A program made the position numbers and the translations under genes. From assembly GCF_001048695.1 (NCBI RefSeq), contig NZ_CVRB01000007.1, positions 62,001-126,000 on the forward strand: a DNA stretch of 64,000 nucleotides, in the 5' to 3' direction. The notes below the pieces were generated by a model that ran no database searches, was not told the origin of the DNA, and saw only the letters and a list, made by a program, of their open reading frames with translations. The DNA is from Neobacillus massiliamazoniensis. GTDB lineage: Bacteria; Bacillota; Bacilli; Bacillales; Cytobacillaceae. Of the stretch, positions 7,951-15,555 are shown one piece after another. The first letter of the stretch is position 1. Each line of letters opens with the position of its first letter.

Positions 7951-8940
7951 TTACTCCTCTGCCAAATTCCACTTAATGATATGTCCAGCATGTGTAAGGC
8001 CTCCTCCAAATCCATACAGTAGAAGAGTGTCACCATTTTTTAACTTTCCTTCGTTTATCGCTATCTGTAAGGCTAATGGAATGGAAACAGAAGAGGTATT
8101 TCCCATGTATTCCACACTAGTTAATGTTTTATCTAGTGGGAAACCTGATTTTTCACATATGGATTCAATCATTCGTAAATTGGCACTATGTGGAACAAAC
8201 CAGTTTATTTCATCCATTTTTAACTCTGCTTGACATAACAACTCTTTAATACCAATCGGTAGTGTACGTGATGCCCACTTATATACTTCTCTTCCGTTTT
8301 GAACAATCTTCCCATTCGTTCCTAAGGATTCTCCAAACATGGTAGTAGATAGATTGGTACGATATACATGCATACCACCTTCCCCATTTGTCCCCATATG
8401 GGTAGCTATAAAACTCGGTAATTCTTCATCTTTCTCTATTAGGACAGCTGCGGCTCCATCTCCAAATAAAATACATGTCGTCCGATCTGTATAATCAGTT
8501 ACTTTAGATAGTGTTTCCGTCGTTATAACTAAAATCTTGCGATGAAGACCAGCTGTAATCAAACCATTCGCCAAATGTAATCCATAGGTAAAACCAGCAC
8601 AGGTTGCGTTAAAATCAATAGCACCCGTCTGTCGAATATTAAATTTCTTTTGTATTTGGCAGGCTACACTTGGAAAAGCGTAGTCAGGTGTAGTCGTTGA
8701 TACCAAAATACAATCCACGTCGATAAGGTCTTTATGATAATTTTCCACTAAGTCTTCAATAGCTTTAAAAGCCAACATTGAGGCAAATTCATTATCACCC
8801 GCAATTCTTCTTTCCTTCATTCCAGTTCTTTGAACAATCCACTCGTCGTTTGTATCTACAATTTTTTCTAAATCATCATTGGTAAGTTTCTTTTCAGGTA
8901 CATAGGTCCCAATCGCTGTAATTCTCGCTTTTGATCGCAT
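7951..8940 (-). CDS. fabHB: Beta-ketoacyl-ACP synthase III (FabHB-like)
   Basis: 329 residues from the ATG at 8940, which has AAAGGAG 8 bases upstream; an upstream in-frame start at 8997 would run through the FapR operator and is rejected. FabH starts fatty acid synthesis by condensing an acyl-CoA primer with malonyl-ACP, in Bacilli preferring branched primers. The Cys-His-Asn triad is visible: Cys114 in NATCAGFTYG, His in FVPHSANLRM (about residue 250) and Asn in YMGNTSSVS (about 280). The N-terminus (ITAIGTYVPEKKLTNDDLEK) is closer to B. subtilis FabHB (YhfB) than FabHA. It is divergent from fabZ, with a shared FapR site between them, so it should be de-repressed by malonyl-CoA. Confidence 0.92.
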   Translation of the reverse strand: MRSKARITAIGTYVPEKKLTNDDLEKIVDTNDEWIVQRTGMKERRIAGDNEFASMLAFKAIEDLVENYHKDLIDVDCILVSTTTPDYAFPSVACQIQKKFNIRQTGAIDFNATCAGFTYGLHLANGLITAGLHRKILVITTETLSKVTDYTDRTTCILFGDGAAAVLIEKDEELPSFIATHMGTNGEGGMHVYRTNLSTTMFGESLGTNGKIVQNGREVYKWASRTLPIGIKELLCQAELKMDEINWFVPHSANLRMIESICEKSGFPLDKTLTSVEYMGNTSSVSIPLALQIAINEGKLKNGDTLLLYGFGGGLTHAGHIIKWNLAEE

Positions 8941-8986
8941 TCGTTTGTCTCCTTTACGTTTTTTATACCAGGTACTATAATTAGAT

Positions 8987-9005
8987 ATTAGTATCAAGTA
9001 CTAAT
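8987..9005. promoter_or_regulatory. FapR operator between fabHB and fabZ
   Basis: ATTAGTATCAAGTACTAAT is a perfect 7+7 inverted repeat around a 5-bp centre and fits the FapR consensus of Bacilli (TTAGTACC-N-TACTAA type). It lies between two lipid synthesis genes transcribed divergently, 46 bases from the fabHB start codon and 63 from fabZ. FapR binding would block both promoters until malonyl-CoA rises. Confidence 0.85.
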
Positions 9006-9068
9006 TGGTGTCAATCTTTTATCATGAAAATAATGGGAATTAAAATTCTACTTGTAGGAGAGAGATTC

Positions 9069-9506
9069 ATGTTCAATACTCAACAAATTAAAGAAGCTAT
9101 TCCACATCGTTTCCCCTTTTTATTAGTTGATCGTATTAGTGAAATAGAGGAAGGAAAACGTGCTGTCGGAATCAAAAATGTTACTACTAATGAGAAATTC
9201 TTTAATGGCCACTTTCCGGATTATCCAGTAATGCCAGGCGTTCTAATCGTAGAAGCATTAGCACAAGTCAGTGCTGTTATTATGTTAATGAGAGAAGAAA
9301 ACCGAGGGAAGATTGGGTTGTTTGCTGGTATCGACCGATGTCGTTTTAAAAAACAAGTTCATCCTGGAGATCAGTTACGTCTTGAAGTAGAAATAACAAG
9401 AGTTCGTGGTTTAATCGCAAAAGCAAATGCTGTGGCTACAGTAGATGGAGAAATCGCATGTGAGGCCGAAGTTACATTCGCTCTTTTCGACAACCAAAAA
9501 GCCTAA
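9069..9506 (+). CDS. fabZ: 3-hydroxyacyl-ACP dehydratase FabZ
   Basis: 145 residues from the ATG at 9069, preceded by TAGGAG at 9055-9060; the longer in-frame start at 9024 adds residues not seen in FabZ. The protein is a hot-dog fold dehydratase that removes water from 3-hydroxyacyl-ACP in each round of fatty acid elongation. The active site is complete: His48 in FFNGHFPDYPVMPG and Glu62 in VEALAQ. Length is normal for FabZ (140-150). It is transcribed away from fabHB across a FapR operator, so both should belong to the FapR regulon. It may be a second copy beside a conserved locus elsewhere, which cannot be tested here. Confidence 0.94.
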   Translation: MFNTQQIKEAIPHRFPFLLVDRISEIEEGKRAVGIKNVTTNEKFFNGHFPDYPVMPGVLIVEALAQVSAVIMLMREENRGKIGLFAGIDRCRFKKQVHPGDQLRLEVEITRVRGLIAKANAVATVDGEIACEAEVTFALFDNQKA

Positions 9507-9642
9507 AGAAAAAACCAAAAGAGAAAAAATATCTTTAATCTTTTAATAATGGGAGAAAGCTTCTGGACTAGGACAATTTTCAACTGGAATCTTGTGTATA
9601 ATTTTAGGGATTTTATCCTTTATAATTAAATAATTTGTAAAT

Positions 9643-9682
9643 AAAAGGGGCTAATCTTTATTTTTAAAGTTTAGCCCCTTTT
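9643..9682. terminator. Terminator after fabZ (bidirectional)
   Basis: AAAAGGGGCTAA at 9643-9654 and TTAGCCCCTTTT at 9671-9682 are perfect complements with a 16-base loop; it serves fabZ and the convergent acetyltransferase gene. Confidence 0.85.
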
Positions 9683-9749
9683 ATTACTTTTCACATAAAG
9701 TTAAAGCCCCACCAAAGAATCTAGTATAACAAGCTCTTTATTATATATT

Positions 9750-10169
9750 TTATTCATATACCATAACCCAATATTTTTCTCCTGGTTTACCTTCTTCAAC
9801 AACTTTCTTCCAACCATTATTCTCATAGAATCTCATAGCTTTTTGATTTTCAGATACACACTTCAGTCTTATTGGTTTATTCATTTTTTCTAAGGAGGCA
9901 TTAACCAGCTGACCACCAACACCCATGCCTGAGAAATCGGGATGGACAAATAAATTATGAATAAAGTTATCTGGCAAGTATAAAGAAGCAAATCCAAGAA
10001 TTTGAGATTCTTCCTCTGCTAAAATTATATACTCATCAACCGTATCATTATCAAAATCTTCTACAGTCATTTCTTCGATATCCGCCCAATGAAAACTTTT
10101 ACGACGTGATTCTAGGTATATCATTCTTAAATCAGGGTAATCTAATTCATTTGCTACTCTAATATTCAA
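9750..10169 (-). CDS. GNAT family N-acetyltransferase
   Basis: 139 residues from a TTG start at 10169 with GCGAGGGG upstream. The acetyl-CoA binding motif A is clear (LFVHPDFSGMGVGGQLV, about residues 73-89), as is the C-terminal NQKAMRFYENNGWKKV typical of small GNAT acetyltransferases. The predicted reaction is transfer of acetyl from acetyl-CoA to an amine or N-terminus; the substrate is unknown. It starts 38 bases downstream of the end of the TrmB-type regulator gene on the same strand, so the two may be co-transcribed. Confidence 0.85.
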   Translation of the reverse strand: MNIRVANELDYPDLRMIYLESRRKSFHWADIEEMTVEDFDNDTVDEYIILAEEESQILGFASLYLPDNFIHNLFVHPDFSGMGVGGQLVNASLEKMNKPIRLKCVSENQKAMRFYENNGWKKVVEEGKPGEKYWVMVYE

Positions 10170-10207
10170 ATTTTTCCCCTCGCTTTCTAAATTCGTTCAT
10201 CCAATCT

Positions 10208-10996
10208 TCAAGAAACGCCCCCAAAAAATGCTGTTCGTTCTTTTGTTATCCACTCATTTAAATCCATAGATGTTTGTTTCACAAGACGGTTCACAAGTAC
10301 GTCATGCCATACATAATCCTCTAACAAATAGATATGCACGGGATCGTTCGTAAAAAATGCTACTTCACGCTCTTCTGGGGAAGGTCCATAAATCATTGAA
10401 TGACCATCAACTGAAATAATAAACCAATGTGGATTGGTATTGGTTTCTGTATAGCTTGTAATTCGATGCTCATCTAGTGTAGGCAAAGCATTTTCTACGT
10501 GTAGTGTAATCCCCTTAATAGATACTGATTTAGATTTGTCTTCTAAAAGTTCTCGTAGTTCTTCGTACATATCGTCCCACATTGAAAGAACAATTTTATT
10601 CTTTGCTTCTGATAAAACCTTTTTACAATATTGAATAATCGATTCTCGACTTTTTAAAACCAAAATTTTATTTTCTTCTTTTGGCTCGTTTTTTTCTATT
10701 TTCTTGAGCTCTTCGCTCATTGATTCAAAATTTTGTTGCCATTGTTCTTTTGATTTAGCAAGAAACATGGAAACAGGGAGAGCTGAATAAATGGTTTGAT
10801 TTAAGGTACTTTCCTTTAACACAAGGCCCTTATTTACCAATAAATCAAGTGTCTCATATATTCTTGCACGAGGGATACCTGAATCTTTACTTACTTGATA
10901 AGCACTCACATGACTGTTTTGTACAAGTGCTATATATGCTTTAGCTTCATACTCTGTATAGCCCAGATGCTTTAATTGTAAAATTAATTGTTCCAT
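10208..10996 (-). CDS. TrmB family transcriptional regulator
   Basis: 262 residues, ATG at 10996 with GGAGGG upstream. The N-terminal winged helix-turn-helix (residues about 5-75, LKHLGYTEYEAKAYIALVQ...SGIPRARIYETLDLLVNKGLV) matches the TrmB family. A short coiled coil (about 85-110) leads into a C-terminal effector domain of the phospholipase-D-like type seen in TrmB proteins. It is divergent from a TauE/SafE exporter gene, and a perfect palindrome at 11085-11108 lies between them, so it probably controls that exporter. The inducer is unknown. Confidence 0.85.
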   Translation of the reverse strand: MEQLILQLKHLGYTEYEAKAYIALVQNSHVSAYQVSKDSGIPRARIYETLDLLVNKGLVLKESTLNQTIYSALPVSMFLAKSKEQWQQNFESMSEELKKIEKNEPKEENKILVLKSRESIIQYCKKVLSEAKNKIVLSMWDDMYEELRELLEDKSKSVSIKGITLHVENALPTLDEHRITSYTETNTNPHWFIISVDGHSMIYGPSPEEREVAFFTNDPVHIYLLEDYVWHDVLVNRLVKQTSMDLNEWITKERTAFFGGVS

Positions 10997-11084
10997 TGTC
11001 TTCCCTCCAGTCTATTTATTATAACTTATTTAGTTAAATGATTTCCCTTCCATACGGTGTGTTACCTCTTTACAAAAAACATTA

Positions 11085-11108
11085 TAGTTACTATTATAGT
11101 AGTAACTA
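11085..11108. promoter_or_regulatory. Candidate operator for the TrmB-type regulator
   Basis: TAGTTACTA and TAGTAACTA form a perfect 9-bp inverted repeat around the 6-base centre TTATAG. It ends 14 bases before the exporter start codon, so a bound protein would block initiation or early elongation. Assignment to the neighbouring regulator is inferred from position only. Confidence 0.5.
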
Positions 11109-11122
11109 AGAGGGGTGAAAAC

Positions 11123-11902
11123 ATGTTTTCGGATATTAATATTGAAATTATTGTAATACTTGCTTTGTTTGGATTTTTAGCAGCCTTTATCGATTCGATC
11201 GTAGGTGGAGGTGGATTAATTTCATTGCCGGCTTTAATGTTTTTAGGACTAAATCCTGCTGCGGCTGTAGCAACGAATAAGTTAGCGGGTACAATGGGAT
11301 CATTTACCTCTACTCTTTCATTCTATCGTTCGGGAAAGCTAGATTTACGCTCTGTATATCATTTTTTCCCTTTAGCTTTTTTTGGCTCAATGTTAGGTGC
11401 TTGGACCGTCCACTTAATTAACCCAGTAATTTTAAAGCCACTTATGTTATGTATGTTAGCAGCCGTAGCCATTTATACGATTTTTAAGAAAGATTGGGGA
11501 ACGATCTCTACCTATAAAAAACTGTCTATAACTAAATTAGCTGGATTTATTGTTTTAATATTCGCTATCGGTTTTTATGATGGTTTTTTAGGACCTGGAA
11601 CAGGCTCCTTCTTGATCTTTGCGTTTTTAATGGTTGGCTTTGATTTTATAAAAGCAGCTGGCATCGCAAAATTTCTAAATTTCGGTAGCAATATCGCAGC
11701 GCTAATCATGTTTATTTATTTGGGGCATATCCATTATGTCTACGGTTTTATCATGGGAATTGCTCAAATTTTAGGTGCTGTTGTAGGTTCACAATTTGCT
11801 ATCAAAAAAGGAAGTCAATTTGTGCGAATCCTCTTTATCATCGTTACGATTATTTTGTTATCGAAAAATGCTTATGATTACTTCCATGTAAAATTAAACT
11901 AA
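11123..11902 (+). CDS. Sulfite exporter TauE/SafE (TSUP) family protein
   Basis: 259 residues from the ATG at 11123 (AGGGGTG at 11111-11117); an upstream in-frame start at 11057 would read through the palindrome and is rejected. It is a polytopic membrane protein of about eight helices with the family motif FIDSIVGGGGLISLPAL near residue 25 and the second-half repeat FYDGFLGPGTGSFL near residue 155, the two-fold pseudo-symmetric signature of TSUP anion transporters. Members export sulfite, sulfoacetate or related organosulfur anions; the substrate here is unknown. It is regulated in all likelihood by the divergent TrmB-type protein. Confidence 0.88.
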   Translation: MFSDINIEIIVILALFGFLAAFIDSIVGGGGLISLPALMFLGLNPAAAVATNKLAGTMGSFTSTLSFYRSGKLDLRSVYHFFPLAFFGSMLGAWTVHLINPVILKPLMLCMLAAVAIYTIFKKDWGTISTYKKLSITKLAGFIVLIFAIGFYDGFLGPGTGSFLIFAFLMVGFDFIKAAGIAKFLNFGSNIAALIMFIYLGHIHYVYGFIMGIAQILGAVVGSQFAIKKGSQFVRILFIIVTIILLSKNAYDYFHVKLN

Positions 11903-11955
11903 ATATAAAATTACATTTTTTATTATTTGAAAAATCCTCATACTGTTTCCTAAAA

Positions 11956-11994
11956 AACAATAGACTTGATTTAAATTATACCAAGTCTATTGTT
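11956..11994 (+). terminator. Hairpin after the TSUP gene
   Basis: AACAATAGACTTG and CAAGTCTATTGTT form a perfect 13-bp stem with a 13-base loop. The T tract after it is weak, so termination may be inefficient. Confidence 0.65.
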
Positions 11995-12472
11995 ATTAAT
12001 TATAAGATTTTAGAGTCCTTTAAAATTCCGACTTGCTCTTTAAAATTGAATTTAACAATCAACCTTATAAATTCTTTCTAATTTAGATTGCACTTATAGT
12101 TGCCATGCCCTTGATATTTATGTTAGGTGAAAATATAGTAAATATTGGTGCAACCCCTGAATACTTCATTGAAAAAATATCCTTCCCTCTGCTTAACCCT
12201 CTTCAAATCCTTGGCTTATCAGGCTTTTTCGGGCTTCAGAACGCAAAAAAGAACCGAGATAACGTACCAACATTACGTTTCCCGATTCTTTTCAAAGCAT
12301 TACACTCGACTACATTAAGAAAATCCCATCTTGGTCATATATTCCAAATTTACTTTAACTTTAAATTAGGTTAATACTTTTTTACATTACCATAATAAAG
12401 GCTTTACCTTTTCCTAGTATTCTATTAAAGGATTAACCTAAATGATTGCATCTTGAAAAGGGAGTGAAAGAT
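11995..12472. other. Non-coding gap with one hairpin repeat
   Basis: No convincing gene is present; the 270-base frame at 12105-12374 has no ribosome site and no recognisable similarity. It contains the AAAAAAGAACCGAG...CCGATTCTTTT hairpin at 12245-12292, one of a repeat family seen again at 43329 and 47189. Confidence 0.6.
12245..12292. repeat. GAACCGAG hairpin repeat, copy 1
   Basis: AAAAAAGAACCGAGATAACG and ACGTTTCCCGATTCTTTT form a long imperfect stem with a GTAC-containing arm. The sequence closely resembles the hairpins at 43325-43371 and 47185-47230. Confidence 0.6.
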
Positions 12473-15214
12473 TTGGGCAAATTTAAAAAGAAGAAAAAAA
12501 TGATTGCTGGACTTGCATTAAGCACTGTTTTATTTGGTTCTGTAAGTGCTTATGCAGCAAAGGATGGTGCATTTGGGAGTACCTTAGTCGGTCGACAACC
12601 TAACGGCTCAGTTATGACTGCTGACAATCATTTGCTTACACCAGCCGGGAAGCAACTTGAATTTCACGGGGAACCAACTTCCGTTGCCGTTAATCCAAAT
12701 GGAAAGACTGCTGCAGTCTTAGTAGGAGGTTACAATGGAAATGGGCTTAACATTGTAGATCTGACAACCGGAAAGGCGATAGCCACGAATGTCAACCTGG
12801 GTATTGGTAATGGATGGGGACTAGCTTATTCTCCTGATGGTAAAACACTCTATGCATCAGGTAAAAGTTCAGGGAAAATTGTCACTATGTCAGTGGCTGA
12901 TGACGGAATTCCTACAGTGGCATCGACTTTAACACTACCATCAGCTAGTGTGGGGGGTACTAGTAACCCGCAAGACTTAGCTGCTGCGCCTGACGGAAAG
13001 ACGCTCCTTGTGGCTCTCAATCGAGACAATAGTCTTGGTGTCATTGACCTGCAGTCGGGAAAACTTTCTACCAAAATACCTGTAGGAAACGCTCCTACTA
13101 GTGTGGTGGTTAATGGGAATACGGCATATGTGACAAATCAAGCTGGTAGAACAGCTAATTCTGATGACTTCACCATAAAGTCCTCTGGTACGCCGATTGT
13201 AGTAGACCCTAAATTGGGTACTTCATCTACCGGAACCGTATCGGTGGTTGATCTCACCACAAATACCGTTACGAAGACAATCCCTGTTGGGATTCAACCA
13301 GAGAGAATGACGCTCTCTGGAAAGTATCTCTTTGTAACAAACACAAACAGTGACACGGTGTCGGTTATCGACACACAAACCAATGATGTTGTTCAAACGA
13401 TTGATATCAAACCATACCCGAACGCACCGAAGGGCTCTGCACCGAACGCTGTTAAAATGATTAACGGGAATCAATTAGTAGTAAGCCTGGGACGAGATAA
13501 CGCCCTCGCTGTATATGACTGGAACGGACCGGAAAAAGAACCTCGCTTGAAGGGACTTGTACCGACTGCTTCTTTCCCTGATGATATTGCCATTGATACT
13601 GTTAACAATCAACTTCTTGTCACTAACTTGAATGGAGTAGGCTCGGTTGGAAACACGGATAAAAATCATTCAGTTTTTGCTCAAATCGGCTCTATGTCGA
13701 TGATTCCGTTCCCTTCGAACGATGATCTCGTTAAAATGACGGACCAAGTTTACACCAATAACGACTGGTTCGGGTTGAAAAACCGAAACGCAAAGCCACG
13801 CAACAATAAGAAACCTGTGGCAATGCCAGAGAGAATCGGTGAGCCTTCCACCATCAAACACGTGTTTTACATCATCAAAGAAAATCGTACGTATGATCAG
13901 GTACTCGGAGACCTTGGTAAAGGCAACGCCGATCCAACTTTGACTCAGTTTGGTCAGAGCGTTACACCAAACTTCCATCAGTTAGCAAATACCTTCCCGT
14001 TGTTGGACAACGTCTACACAAGTGGCGTTCAGTCAGCTGCTGGGCATCAATGGGTTACACAAGCAACCCTCCCTGACTATGAGGAGAAAGAATCAGGATC
14101 AGGCAACCAGCGTAGCTACCCAGGAGGGAACCAAAGCGACCCTATGGCCTATGCACCAACCGGACATATTTGGGATAACGCCGTAGCACATAATGTATCG
14201 GCTGCTGTCTTCGGAGAAAATGCAACTAGTTTTAGTGGTCCTGAGCCATTTGGCAACTGGACTTCTTGGTATAACGATTACTTGATCTTGTCGGGGCAAC
14301 AGCAAGGTTCGCTTCATGTGCCTGTTGGGGATTATCAAGCAAAAAGTGATATTCCAGCGGTGAATTCTATCTTGTACAAGCCGTTTCCTACCAACACCCA
14401 ATCAATTCCTGATGTGTACCGGGCTCAAATCTTCTTGGACAAGTTTAATGATTATGTAAAGAACGATAATTTACCACAACTCATTACCATGTGGTTACCT
14501 AACGACCATACTGCTGGAACTTCCAAAGGGTACCCAACACCGCAGGCAATGGTAGCAGACAATGATCAGGCTGTCGGAAAGATTGTAGACGCCATCTCAC
14601 ACAGTCCGTACTGGAAAGACTCAATCATTTACGTTACCGAAGATGATGCTCAAGCTGGTGTAGATCACGTAGATGGTCACCGTGAACCAGCATTTGTCAT
14701 TAGTCCGTGGGTAAAAAGAGGGGTAACTGATAGCCACTACTGGACCACTGCTGATATGATAAGAAGTATGGAACAAATACTTGGGTTACCGGCTATGAAT
14801 CAGAACGATGCTGCGGCTGATCCGATGAGCGAGATCTTTACCGACCAACCGGATTTTACTCCGTATAATTTGGCTGCAAATCAAATACCACTAAATTGGA
14901 TGAACGGGCAGCCAGCACCACAGGCAGCAGCGACTGCAACGACATCTGCAGCAGCACCTGCAGCGACAACTGCAGTCACACCTGCAGCGCAGCAGATGCA
15001 AAATGATTGGGATTCCTGGTCCGAAAAGCATAAGGATGATTTCGGTGGACCAGCCTCAAAGCCAGACGTTGTGAACGCGAATATGATGAACCATGTAACT
15101 TGGTACGCGACAAAGGGATATGATAAACCATATCCGGGTGACAAAAAAGTCTTAACACCGGATGAAGTTGAAAAGCAGCCTGCAAGCCATGCTCCTTCAC
15201 CTGCTGGCAACTAA
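12473..15214 (+). CDS. Secreted beta-propeller / phosphoesterase (alkaline phosphatase-like) protein
   Basis: 913 residues from a TTG at 12473, 11 bases after AAGGGAG; it opens with a poly-Lys N-region, a hydrophobic core and an AYA cleavage site at about residue 28, a clear Sec signal peptide. Residues about 40-430 form a YncE-like seven-bladed beta-propeller with repeats of the D-x-x-T-N-x-V-x-x-T-I-P-V-G type. Residues about 460-800 are a phosphoesterase of the alkaline phosphatase superfamily (VFYIIKENRTYDQVLGDLG, SAAGHQWVTQAT, MWLPNDHT, YVTEDDAQAGVDHVDGHREP), with the metal-binding Asp/His residues visible. An Ala/Thr/Pro-rich linker follows. Such fusions are thought to hydrolyse extracellular phosphate esters; the substrate is unproven. 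It is monocistronic. Confidence 0.88.
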   Translation: MGKFKKKKKMIAGLALSTVLFGSVSAYAAKDGAFGSTLVGRQPNGSVMTADNHLLTPAGKQLEFHGEPTSVAVNPNGKTAAVLVGGYNGNGLNIVDLTTGKAIATNVNLGIGNGWGLAYSPDGKTLYASGKSSGKIVTMSVADDGIPTVASTLTLPSASVGGTSNPQDLAAAPDGKTLLVALNRDNSLGVIDLQSGKLSTKIPVGNAPTSVVVNGNTAYVTNQAGRTANSDDFTIKSSGTPIVVDPKLGTSSTGTVSVVDLTTNTVTKTIPVGIQPERMTLSGKYLFVTNTNSDTVSVIDTQTNDVVQTIDIKPYPNAPKGSAPNAVKMINGNQLVVSLGRDNALAVYDWNGPEKEPRLKGLVPTASFPDDIAIDTVNNQLLVTNLNGVGSVGNTDKNHSVFAQIGSMSMIPFPSNDDLVKMTDQVYTNNDWFGLKNRNAKPRNNKKPVAMPERIGEPSTIKHVFYIIKENRTYDQVLGDLGKGNADPTLTQFGQSVTPNFHQLANTFPLLDNVYTSGVQSAAGHQWVTQATLPDYEEKESGSGNQRSYPGGNQSDPMAYAPTGHIWDNAVAHNVSAAVFGENATSFSGPEPFGNWTSWYNDYLILSGQQQGSLHVPVGDYQAKSDIPAVNSILYKPFPTNTQSIPDVYRAQIFLDKFNDYVKNDNLPQLITMWLPNDHTAGTSKGYPTPQAMVADNDQAVGKIVDAISHSPYWKDSIIYVTEDDAQAGVDHVDGHREPAFVISPWVKRGVTDSHYWTTADMIRSMEQILGLPAMNQNDAAADPMSEIFTDQPDFTPYNLAANQIPLNWMNGQPAPQAAATATTSAAAPAATTAVTPAAQQMQNDWDSWSEKHKDDFGGPASKPDVVNANMMNHVTWYATKGYDKPYPGDKKVLTPDEVEKQPASHAPSPAGN

Positions 15215-15254
15215 AAGTTCTTTTTTCCATTATCCTATGGTTAACCAATAAATC

Positions 15255-15300
15255 AAAAAGGATGTCCCAAAGGTATAACTTTCTGGGACATCCTTTTTTT
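15255..15300 (+). terminator. Terminator after the secreted phosphoesterase
   Basis: AAAAAGGATGTCCCA at 15255-15269 pairs with TGGGACATCCTTTTTTT ending at 15300, a strong T-tailed stem. The remaining bases up to 15555 show no gene. Confidence 0.85.
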
Positions 15301-15555
15301 ATTTAGGACCAAATTTGTTACTGAGAGAAGGAGATTTTAACAAGAGACGCCTGAAATGACAGGGTCTTTTTTATTTATTTCTAAACATTTTCGAAAAAAA
15401 TCCGATTAAATATAGGTCTTATCTTTATTATTTTGAAATAATAATCAACCAAAGTTAACAACGATAATGCAGTTTTTACTACAAGTATCATTGACTATAA
15501 TTATCAGTTTTCCAATCTAACAAGGCTATTACTTAGATACAGGAGGAGGAAAAAG

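Noticed and set aside
12105..12374. An 89-codon frame
   Set aside because: No ribosome site or recognisable protein features, and it includes the GAACCGAG hairpin repeat.
15416..15540. SigD-type promoter before the chemoreceptor
   Set aside because: Only a weak CGATAA-like box with a poor -35; not good enough to call.
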